Below are positions 1 through 8,300 of a stretch of DNA of 11,053 nt, in pieces. Position 1 is the first letter of the stretch. Each line of letters opens with the position of its first letter. The notes beneath the pieces are model-generated. The model worked only from the letters and a program-made list of their open reading frames with translations, made no database searches and was not told where the DNA came from. The DNA comes from Clostridia bacterium (lineage in GTDB: Bacteria > Bacillota > Clostridia > Oscillospirales > QAKW01): NCBI GenBank assembly GCA_017442025.1, contig JAFSBD010000173.1, positions 1 through 11,053 of the forward strand, given 5' to 3'. A program made the position numbers and the translations under genes.

Positions 1-2
1 AA

Positions 3-1523
3 GACTCCTTTGCCGACCCCACCCAAAAGGTAACCCTTATTTTAAACGGCGTGGATATTGAATGCACCGTTGCTTCGGGCATCGTTTTCGCCGAGACCTA
101 TGAGTGCGATAACCAATGGGAGGAGGCGCAAGCCCACTCCCATACCGTTGATACCGCTGAGGCAGGGGCGAATATCATTCTTGCCGATGCATCGACCAAT
201 ACCGTTTCCGGCACCAACATTTTCCGCCTGCTCAAGGCGAAATATAAGGACGATACCTCCACCGATGCCTATCCCGCCCAGAAAAAACTGCTGAAGGTGG
301 ATGGCGGGCTTTATTCCTACCGCTCCCTGAATATCGGCGGCGGGGAGAAGGGCGACGGTGTTTTGAAGATTGAATCGGGCTTTGAAGGGATGGGCTCCGA
401 ACTGCATCTTACCGTCAACGGCGGGAATGTCAATATTTTTTCTCAGGACGACGGCATCAATGTTAATGAAGACGGTGTTTCGGTGCTGACCGTCAACGGC
501 GGCACCCTCCATATCGCCGCGGGGCTGGGGGATGAAGGCGACGGCATCGATTCCAACGGCTACCTGGTCATCAACGGCGGAACGGTCATTTCTTCCGCCA
601 ATCCTGCCGCCGATTCGGGGATGGATTCCGATTGCGGTTCTTATGTCAACGGCGGGACGGTGGTTGCGCTGGGTTCGGCGATGGATTGGGCCAAGGCGGA
701 GGATGCCAAGGCCGATCAGGCGGTGATGAACCTGCGTTTCGGCGCGGCGCAAAGTGCCGATGAGGCCATCATCATCACCGACCAAAAGGATCAGATCGTC
801 TTTGCCTATGATCCCGAAAAGGATGAGGTGATGGGCGAAAACCAACGCACCTATAGCGGTGCAATCTTATCCGCCGAAGCGTTGCAGGTGGGCAAGACCT
901 ATCGACTGTATGTAGGCGGGGATGTGGAAGGCGAGGAAACGGCGGGCATCTATGATCCCGCCACCGTTACCGCCTTTAAAGGATCCACCCGCCAATGCTA
1001 TTCCGGCACCGCGATCGGTGGCCATGGCGGGATGGGCGGTATGCGCCCCGATGGGGAGATGGGCGAGCGGCCCGAAAAGCCCCAAAATGAGGGGATGAAT
1101 TTTCCCAATCGCCAGGAAAATACAGGTATTGCGCTCCCCGGCGGGGAAGCGCCCCAAGAAGATGAGGGGCAAACACCCCCCGCTCCGAACGAAGGGGAGC
1201 AGCCCGCAATGCCCCCTGCCGATTTCGGGCAGAGCGCGGAAGGGGCAACCTGTACCTTCGCCAATGAATTTACCCTCTCCGAGGTGGTGAATGCCTTTGG
1301 TTCGGTGAGCGATTACCGCCATGACCTGCAAAAGCAGGAGAAGGGCTATCTCTGCACCGCCTGCGGCGAGACCTTTGCCGATGCGCAGGGTAAGAACCCC
1401 CTTTCGGCAAAGGGGAGCGGCTGGGCTTCGATGTTGCTCTACGTTCTCGTTTATCTGGCAGGTGCGGCCACCGCAACGGCGGTCTTTGCCATTCTTTTGA
1501 TCCTGAAGAAAAGGAAAAATTAA
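3..1523 (+). CDS. Cthe_2159-like beta-helix surface protein, 5' partial
   Basis: The frame is open from the first full codon, so the true start lies upstream and the GTG at 51 is internal. The first ~230 residues are a right-handed beta-helix type sequence with recurring N-G-G turns (codons at 417, 495, 573, 648) and acidic D-D-G-I, G-D-G-I-D-S and D-S-G-M-D-S loops. This matches the carbohydrate-binding family of Cthe_2159 (Pfam DUF4353 type), whose founder binds calcium and pectic or cellulosic polysaccharide. Next comes a Gly/Met/Pro/Glu-rich linker (about 1018-1240) typical of this family, then a single CxxCG motif (Cys codons 1353 and 1362). A hydrophobic segment (about 1425-1505) followed by KKRKN suggests a C-terminal membrane anchor with the bulk outside the cell. 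There is no LPXTG motif. The terminator follows directly, so this is the last gene of its unit. The family call is fairly sure; ligand and role are inferred. Confidence 0.8.
   Translation, partial: DSFADPTQKVTLILNGVDIECTVASGIVFAETYECDNQWEEAQAHSHTVDTAEAGANIILADASTNTVSGTNIFRLLKAKYKDDTSTDAYPAQKKLLKVDGGLYSYRSLNIGGGEKGDGVLKIESGFEGMGSELHLTVNGGNVNIFSQDDGINVNEDGVSVLTVNGGTLHIAAGLGDEGDGIDSNGYLVINGGTVISSANPAADSGMDSDCGSYVNGGTVVALGSAMDWAKAEDAKADQAVMNLRFGAAQSADEAIIITDQKDQIVFAYDPEKDEVMGENQRTYSGAILSAEALQVGKTYRLYVGGDVEGEETAGIYDPATVTAFKGSTRQCYSGTAIGGHGGMGGMRPDGEMGERPEKPQNEGMNFPNRQENTGIALPGGEAPQEDEGQTPPAPNEGEQPAMPPADFGQSAEGATCTFANEFTLSEVVNAFGSVSDYRHDLQKQEKGYLCTACGETFADAQGKNPLSAKGSGWASMLLYVLVYLAGAATATAVFAILLILKKRKN
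417..725 (+). repeat. beta-helix rung repeat, about 26 residues per unit
   Basis: Asn-Gly-Gly triplets encoded by AACGGCGG-type DNA recur at 417, 495, 573 and 648, spacings of 78, 78 and 75 bases (26, 26 and 25 residues). Each is followed by alternating hydrophobic residues (NVNIF, TLHIA, TVISS, TVVAL), and acidic Gly-rich loops lie between them. This is the periodicity of a parallel beta-helix, with the acidic loops as candidate calcium sites. Confidence 0.65.
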
Positions 1524-1560
1524 AAAAGAGCCGATCGGTTTCAAACCGATCGGCTCTTTT
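1524..1560. terminator. bidirectional intrinsic terminator
   Basis: A perfect inverted repeat of 18-base arms (1524-1541 and 1543-1560) around one central C starts on the base after the stop codon of the upstream gene. The core is GC-rich (GAGCCGATCGG) and flanked by AAAA on the left and TTTT on the right, so it gives a stem with a U-tract on either strand. It serves the beta-helix gene on the plus strand and the convergent HTH gene on the minus strand. Confidence 0.93.
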
Positions 1561-1586
1561 CTATTGGGTGGGTGTTGCTTGCGGGG

Positions 1587-1829
1587 TTAGCGGAGCTCTT
1601 GCTCCAGATTGTCGAACTCGGGGGATGAAAAAAATTCGCCCAACGTCATATCCAGGCCATCGCAAAACTTTTTGATGGTTATAATGGAAATGTCCCGACG
1701 ATTTTTGTCCATCATGCTGTATGCAGTGGAGGGCGTAACCCCCGAACGGTTGGCGAGTTCGTTGATCTTGATGTTTCGATCCAGGCATATTTTTTGAAAT
1801 CGATCCGCCACAGCATCTTTTACACTCAT
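1587..1829 (-). CDS. XRE/Cro-C1 family HTH transcriptional regulator, 80 aa
   Basis: A small single-domain DNA-binding protein. Residues ~8-66 form a Cro/C1-type five-helix HTH: a first helix (VADRFQKICLDRNI), the turn motif INELANRSGVTPSTAYSMM with the usual L-A-x-x-S-G-V-x-x-S-T pattern, and the helix ITIKKFCDGLDMTLGEFF that closes the fold. There is no room for a ligand or dimerisation domain beyond a short acidic tail. The ATG at 1829 has a good Shine-Dalgarno GAGGTG (minus strand, 1840-1835) five bases upstream. The gene faces the beta-helix gene and shares its terminator. It is divergent from the dockerin gene, and two adjacent dyads lie just upstream of it (1861-1888). Autoregulation and control of the rightward promoter are therefore likely, but this is an inference. 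I saw no convincing -35/-10 pair for its own promoter. Confidence 0.88.
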   Translation of the reverse strand: MSVKDAVADRFQKICLDRNIKINELANRSGVTPSTAYSMMDKNRRDISIITIKKFCDGLDMTLGEFFSSPEFDNLEQELR

Positions 1830-1860
1830 CCTATCACCTCGCCATAATTGTATGTAAAAA

Positions 1861-1888
1861 TACGATTTTGCGTATACGCACTTGCGTA
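1861..1888. promoter_or_regulatory. tandem 14-bp dyad, candidate HTH operator
   Basis: Two 14-base dyads lie end to end. The first, 1861-1874, is TACGATTTTGCGTA; the second, 1875-1888, is TACGCACTTGCGTA. They agree at 11 of 14 positions. The second has perfect six-base arms (TACGCA / TGCGTA) around CT; the first has four-base perfect arms. The junction itself forms a perfect 12-base palindrome (1869-1880). The pair lies about 30 bases upstream of the HTH start codon and overlaps the -35 box of the rightward promoter. That is where a Cro/C1-type repressor dimer would bind to block rightward transcription and its own. The binding partner is inferred from position. Confidence 0.65.
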
Positions 1889-1910
1889 ATTAAAATAAAT
1901 ATGTTATAAT
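1882..1910 (+). promoter_or_regulatory. sigma-A promoter P1
   Basis: TTGCGT (1882-1887), a 17-base spacer and a perfect TATAAT (1905-1910). Transcription would start near 1917 and give a ~390-base leader before the giant gene. The -35 box is weak (three of six matches) and lies inside the second operator dyad, so repression by the divergent HTH protein is likely. Confidence 0.65.
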
Positions 1911-1944
1911 AGCACGACCAACAACATTTATTGCTCATTTGGAT

Positions 1945-1967
1945 GCCTTTTTGCGCGAAAAGAAGGC
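1945..1967 (+). terminator. weak hairpin with following T-rich run
   Basis: GCCTT-TTT pairs with AAA-AAGGC around a six-base loop, with one bulged G at 1962, followed by TTGGTTTT. It begins about 28 bases after the expected P1 start. It could attenuate P1 transcripts, but the stem is A/T-rich and the U-tract interrupted, so it may have no function. Confidence 0.2.
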
Positions 1968-2128
1968 TTGGTTTTGGAACTTTTAAAGGTTTTGTTGTAA
2001 AATTTTTATATTCATAAGCCCGAAAAAGAAAATCGTGGCAAGAATTCGGTGAAAAGTACAAAAAAACCGACGCGAAAATTTTATTATTATCCTTTGATCC
2101 AAAAATTGCGAAATGGGGAAGAAAAAAC

Positions 2129-2157
2129 TTGATATTATTATATATTTATGCTAATAT
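2129..2157 (+). promoter_or_regulatory. promoter P2 with extended -10
   Basis: TTGATA (2129-2134), a 17-base spacer and TAATAT (2152-2157), with the extended -10 dinucleotide TG at 2149-2150. It is preceded by A-rich DNA. The start would fall near 2164, leaving a ~140-base leader. This is the nearest plausible promoter for the giant gene and its downstream partner. Confidence 0.55.
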
Positions 2158-2163
2158 TAATAT

Positions 2164-2303
2164 GCAATAATGCCATTTTATCCCCTTTTGGTATGCGCTG
2201 AAAGGGAGCTCCGCTTCTGCCGGAAGGTTGCTTTAAAGAGGCATAATTTTGGAAGAGCGGCATTATGGTAAAAATATCACGGTAAGAAAGGTTGATGTGA
2301 ACG
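2164..2303 (+). promoter_or_regulatory. possibly structured 5' leader of the dockerin gene
   Basis: ATAATGCC (2167-2174) is the reverse complement of GGCATTAT (2259-2266), so eight base pairs could close a ~100-base domain. Inside it, CCCTTT (2183-2188) can pair with AAAGGG (2201-2206) around a 12-base loop. I could not match it to a known riboswitch class. The ribosome binding site downstream is AGAAAGG (2285-2291), 12 bases before the start codon, a longer spacing than usual. Confidence 0.25.
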
Positions 2304-5300
2304 ATGAGAAGTATGAAAAAATTTCTCAAAAGATCCACAGCATTGTTGCTGGTGGCATTGATGGTCCTCACCAACGTGCCCATGCTGCAGGTATCTGCAG
2401 AAGGCGCGGGAGAACCCAATGCGCAAAGCAGCAATGCTTGGAACGGAACAGCCGGAGAGCTGGTTGCGGAGAATTATCCGCTCAACGACTATGAGAAGGC
2501 CATTTTGGCTTGCTCGGGTCTGGCGGGCGCAACCTATTCGGTTGAGATCCCCACAGAGGATAATACCGGGCTGGTAACAGTCGATGCCGATGCGCAGACG
2601 GTTACCGCCAAGGCATATACTGTTGGAGGATTTACCTGGGAGCCCACCGCGGCGGTGCTGAAATACACCAATGCAGACGGCACTCCGGGGACAGACGTGA
2701 ATGTTACCCTCAATAAAGTAGGCGATGCTTATGTCGGCAATTTCCAAAAGCCGGCCAACTCCTATCGGGCAGAGGTTACCTATTCTCTGCTGATCGCGAT
2801 GGATGAGGCGGATCAGAAGTTGCTGCTCAACACCCCCTTCTATCTTGCAGAGGGTTACGGTCAGTTGAAGAGCGCATCCAGCGTTCTGGGCATGGCGACC
2901 GATACCATCGATGAAAAGATGGAAGATCTGCGGGCCCTTTATAACGGCATTACTTATGAAGTTTCCTTCGAGGGCGAGACCTTTGGTTATACCATCGGCT
3001 TGGAAGAAGGTAGTGCCGTTAAGAAGGCGCTGGGCAACCTGCTGGCGGACTACGACAGCAACGGCGGCCGCTCCACCCTCGCCTTGGATATCGAGGCTTA
3101 TAATCAGGCCAAGAGCAAGGTGCAGTTCATGATGGAAAAGGGCGCGGAGATGAAGGCGCATATCAGCGAATTCTTCACCCAGATCGCTACCATCGAAGCA
3201 AACAGTGATGAGCTGCTGGAGATCGCCGAGCAGTTGGAGATCCTTGCCAACGGCACCGGCGCAGGCACCATTGCCGAAGCAAAGGCAACCATCGATCAGA
3301 AAGCGATCGAACTCAATCAGGCGATGGAAGATGCCATCCAGACCGAGATCATCGAGAAGGCCATTCAGAAGGCAGAGGCCGAGTATGGCGATCAGGTCAA
3401 CCTGGATTCTCTGCGCGGCAAGACCCGCGAGAACGATGCCATCTATAAAGAGATCGATGCCAAGCGTGCCTATTTCGAAGAGAAGGCCGCAGAATTAGAA
3501 GAGCTGGGCACATTCCTCAATAACGCTTCCCTTAAGGCGATGGCTGAGAAGATCCGCACCGAAGGTCAGGATGCGTTGAATAAGCTGGAAGCAGGCATCC
3601 GCGAGGCTTATACCTTGGGCGATCAGAAGATTGCCGAGCTGCTTTCCAAAAAGAATGATCTGGATGCCTATGCTGCAATGGCAGAGGAGAAGGCGGCCGA
3701 TATTCGCAAGGTCGTTACCAGCCTGAGCCAGGCCAGAGAGATCATCAAGACCTATAATAACCAGGAATGGAAATTCATCGGCAAGAAGCTGCTGAAGGAT
3801 ACCGTTACCGCCGAAGAGTATAAGGCGTTGGATAAAGCGGTGAAAGCCGCCATCGATCCCATCACCGATAAGCTTTTGGTGGAAGAACACAGCGCAATGG
3901 CGATCAAAGCGAAGCTGTTGGCGGAGGAAACCGTCCTTTCCGCAATGGTCGATCAGTTCGTTGTCTATGTGGACGTAAAGGCCGAGGTCGTTGCCAAGAA
4001 TGCGGTCAACTCCGCCGACCTGCTGGGTCTGGCCGTTGTTGCCACCAACTTCCCCATGGATAAGGATACCGCGGCCGCCGATGTTCTGGCCGCCATCACC
4101 GCAAGCGGGGTTGAAGCTTCCGCCCTTGCCCAATGGGATTCCTACTATAATATCGGCGAAGAGAAGTATAATCGCACCGTTTCTATTGAGAACGCGAAGG
4201 GCCAGGCGATCGATGATTTCGACGCACTGACCGGCGATATTCGTTACATCATTACCTATTCCCCGAAAACATATAAGATCAACGAAACCTACCTGCCTGC
4301 AGGCGAGAATAGCACCGAGGTTCCCTACGGTTATAATTGGCGCCTGCCCCGCCCCGCAGAACTCACCAAGTCTTATGACTATAAGATCGACGGTGTGGAC
4401 TATCGGGAGAACACCATTGTCCGCATTGAGAAGGACATCACTGTTTCCCGCGAAGAGGGCAAGGCGATCGCCGCCAAGACTTTGGCCGAACTGATCGCTC
4501 TGGGCAAGGTGGACGGCGCGGCATTGAGTGCCAAGGAAAAGGATGTGCTCAACAGCAACGCCTTCCGGGTCGATTCCATCTATTATCGCACTCCCGACAG
4601 CAACGATAAGCTGGCCAAGGTCTTCGATCTTTCCGGCAACAGCTTCAAGCTGGAAGCCAAGGCGATGAACGCCGGCCTGCTGGGCAGCGATGCTGAATGG
4701 ATCCCGGTAAGCGCCTATCCTGTTTTGAAAAACCGCAGCAACGGCGCAAGCTTTAGCCTTACCAAGAACGGCGATATCTATGAAGGCACCTTCGCGTGCA
4801 CCGAAGAATTCAGCAGCGTGCAGGTGGTCTACCAGCTTTCCATCGAAGGGCTGGATGCCGATCAGGTTCGGGCGCTGGCAAACATCGCAGATGTTTTGGT
4901 TCAGGATACCGCCGAGCAGAAGGCTACCTTGGATGCCCTTTGCACCCAGAATAATTTCTATGAAAACCTCGGCCAGGTCAACAGCGCCATTCTGGGCTCG
5001 GTTGGTTCGGTTGTTACCAATATGAGCCCCGCCGCCAAGGCCGCGCTGACCGAACTGACCGAACGGTGCATCAATCCCGAATCGGGCTTGACCTACCTTT
5101 ATGAGTACCTGACCCAGTATAAGAGCGAAAACGGCGGTCTCTCCTATTTCTATAAGGGCGAGAATGCAGCCAACATCCAAAAGCAGATCGATCTGGTTAA
5201 TAAGCTTCTGCCTGTTATCTGGAACGATGCCCCTGTTCAGGATGCGCTGGTTTCCATGAATATGCAGAGCCAGGGCACCAAGGTTGAGGCGGTTATGAAT

Positions 5301-8300
5301 CAGCTCAAGGCCACCTCCCTCAAGCCCATTAACGCTCTGGTCGATACCAACAGCGCTTATATCGATAATATGCTGGCCGCGGTTCTGGCCGATGGCACCA
5401 CCTCCGCCCATAACGTTACCAACGGCGTTGTTACTTTGGAGACCATCCTCTCCGCAGGTGCTCCCGGTCTGACCAGCTACGGTGTTGAGATCCAGGTCCT
5501 CAATAAGAACGATGGCTTGGTTAAAACCTATAAGACCGAGGCGTTCGGCGCGCAGAATAATGAAATCCCCGCTGCAAAATTCGAGGAAATGTATGCTGCG
5601 CTGCTGGCCACCATCCCCGATAATCAGTATTATGTTGCAGAGAAGAACCTTCCCGCCGCGGCTGTTAAGCTGGGCGAGAACCCCGCGATCTTCACCTGCG
5701 CGATGCGCCCCGTTACCTATACCGTTAAGATCGAAGGTGCAGCCGATCAGATCCTCTATGCCTTTGATGCTTATACCATCACCCTTCCCGGTACCGGCGC
5801 GGCCGGCTTGAAATACAGATATAATATCGGTAGCTCGAAGGTGGATGTTTCCTCCGGCGCGTTGGAAAACTTCGCGTTGGCTACCAATATCCAGGCGATG
5901 GACGCTTTGTTTGGCGCCGATCGTGTGCTGACGATCACCCGCGAGCTGATCGATATCAATAAGGATAACCTGCTGACCTTCATCGGCAAGTTGAATAAGG
6001 CCTTCGCCAAGGGCGGCCTGGTTGCCGACGGTAAGCTGGCGGCCGCCTTCATCCCCATGGAGGATGCCGAGGGTAATCTCTCCATTGTCCTGCGTGTTAC
6101 CAATAATATCAAGACCCTCTCCCCCGCCTCTCTTGCAGGCGAGATGATGGATCTGGTTCAGGATCTTTCCTATGTCGGCCTCAACGGCAGCCCCCTCTTC
6201 GGCCTCAATAGCGAAAACGAGATGAAGCTTTACCTGCAGTCTATTATAAATATGTTGGTAAACAGCAATCTCGGCCTGGATACCCTCCCCGCGATCATTG
6301 ATGCAAACGGCAACATCAAGGAGATGCAGTTGCCCGGCGCAACCGTTATCAATGAAAGCCTCAATGTGGAAGGTGCGGTCATCAACAATGTTGATCAGTT
6401 GGGCGGCAAGCTGATGGAAAGCACCCTGCAGTACGGTGTCAACATCAATAACGCCACCAGCGCTCCCTTCTATGTTACCTATCAGGATTTCGATACCCAA
6501 GCCGACCTTCTCAAGAAGGCCAAGAAGGGTGCCGAGCAGATCCTGCCCTATTTCAACCTCAACTGCAAGGATGGCGCAGTCAATATGACTGTTAACGCTC
6601 CCGATAGCGTTTATGCCTACCTGATGACCGCTCTGCTGGTTGTCGGCGAGGTGGATATGGATACCCTGCAGAGCTATAATCTGCAAGAGGTTCTGGATTA
6701 TTCCTTCGAGTTGATCGATCCCATGTTTGAGACCGAGGGTGTAACCGCCGATACCTTTGTCAACACCATCGAGCAGACCGGCTTCTATGATAGCATCGCC
6801 GAATTCGATACCGAAGCCAACCGCGCTCTGATCGAGTTCATCTATGATTCTCTGGATCATCTCTATGATAATACTTCCCGCACCGGCTCTTCCAATGGCG
6901 GCAAGTATGAAGGCATCTTCACCTATGATGCGTTGGATGTCTTATTAAATAATAAGGTAAGTTTGGGCGATCTTTCTTCCATGATCGCTGAAAAGGATTC
7001 CGGCCTGAGCGTTCCTGTTACCTTCGAGCTGAAGAACCGCGAGGCGGAATATGAGGCTCTGGTTCTGGATATCAAGGCCAAGGGAATCACCAATAAGTAC
7101 TATATGACCCGCGATGCCGCCAAGGCCATCAGCACCGTTGGCGAAGATGGCATCATCATCCTGCTTTCGGATATCCGCGGCAATATCACCTTCAACAATA
7201 ATGTGATCCTCAACCTCAACGGTTATTCCATCGATGGCGATCTGACCGCCAAGGGCAGAGTTGCGATCGTGGATAGCACCCTTTCCACCGATAAGTGCGG
7301 CAGTGTGGTCGGCAAGCTGATCACCGAAGGCGGCAACTTCATTCTGGGCGGCGGCAAATACCTCAGCGGCGCAGAAAAGTATCTGGAGGATGGCTATTAT
7401 CTGGAGAATAACATCGTTACCAACGGTTGCTTCACCATCGCCGAGAGCGGCGAGGATCTGAATGTCTACCTGGGCACCGATTATCTCTCCCTCGATAAAA
7501 CCGCCGCCAAGATCATGGCGACCGACATTCTCTTCAAGCTCTGGATGAACTATTATGCTTGCTCCGAGCTGGTTGTGGATGGCAATACCATCTATACCAT
7601 CAACCTGCAGAATGTAACCGAATCCCTCAATGATCTTTCCAAGCTGATCAGCAAGGGCGTGGAGTGCTTCGATTGCGTAGGTGCCACCGCATTTGCTACT
7701 CAGTTTATGGCAGACGTAACCGATTTCGGTGCGCTGGCCGAAGCGCTGGATCAGGGCGATGCTCTGGTCAGCTATACTGTCCAGAATGCAGCCTTCAATC
7801 CCTATATGCAGCTGGAAGGCAAGGGTAAGGACAGCTACTTCACCTTTAATGTGGAGGCGGCTGCCGATAAGAAGCAGTTCACCAACCTGAATGTATTTAT
7901 GGACGATGATGTTCCTGCCAACCATCAGAGCAAGCTGATCGATGTTCTCGAGGAGCTGGATGCCATCGTTACCTTCAACGAACTGAAGGTTCAGATCGAC
8001 GATATCACCTATGGCGACGCCGGCCTGAGTGCCGAAGGCGAAGCCCGGGCAGATGTTGAAGTGGATCTTTCCAAGAACGTCAACTATCCGGTCATCATGG
8101 GCGCGATCCTGGCCTATAACGCCAAGGGCGCCGAGAGAGCCGATTTGGTTGAAGCCATTGAGTATTATCAGACCAGCGGTTCCGCGCTCGATCTGAAGGC
8201 GGCGCTGGAAACTGCAACCTCCGCCGAGATCCTGGCGGCCCTCAAGGCCACTAAGAGCGTCAGCTTCAGCGCGATCCTGAAGGCGCTGGGAATCACCGCT

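Larger units (their letters stand above)
1830..2303. other. AT-rich divergent intergenic region
   Basis: This 474-base stretch has no credible gene. It holds the HTH ribosome binding site, the dyad pair, two rightward promoters, a weak hairpin and a possibly structured leader, each listed separately. A 24-codon plus-strand frame at 1943-2017 has no ribosome binding site, and a TTG-initiated minus-strand frame (2061-1834) runs across the dyads. Both look accidental. The segment 2020-2128 shows only A-rich and T-rich runs, which could act as an UP element for the second promoter. Confidence 0.7.

Noticed and set aside
42..1544. Minus-strand frames opposite the beta-helix gene
   Set aside because: Same in-register mirror effect; they also run through the terminator and have no ribosome binding site or recognisable domain.
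1847..1852. TACAAT on the minus strand as the -10 of the HTH gene
   Set aside because: Transcription would start at the ribosome binding site itself, and no -35-like hexamer lies at the right distance.
1943..2017. 24-codon plus-strand frame beginning at an ATG after P1
   Set aside because: No ribosome binding site, no recognisable peptide type, and it overlaps the weak hairpin.
1834..2061. 75-codon minus-strand frame upstream of the HTH gene
   Set aside because: It starts with TTG without a Shine-Dalgarno site, crosses the dyads and P1, and its translation looks like non-coding AT-rich DNA.
2249..2494. 81-codon plus-strand frame starting with TTG in the leader
   Set aside because: It overlaps the signal-peptide codons of the giant gene in another frame and turns into an Arg/Cys-rich shadow; no ribosome binding site.
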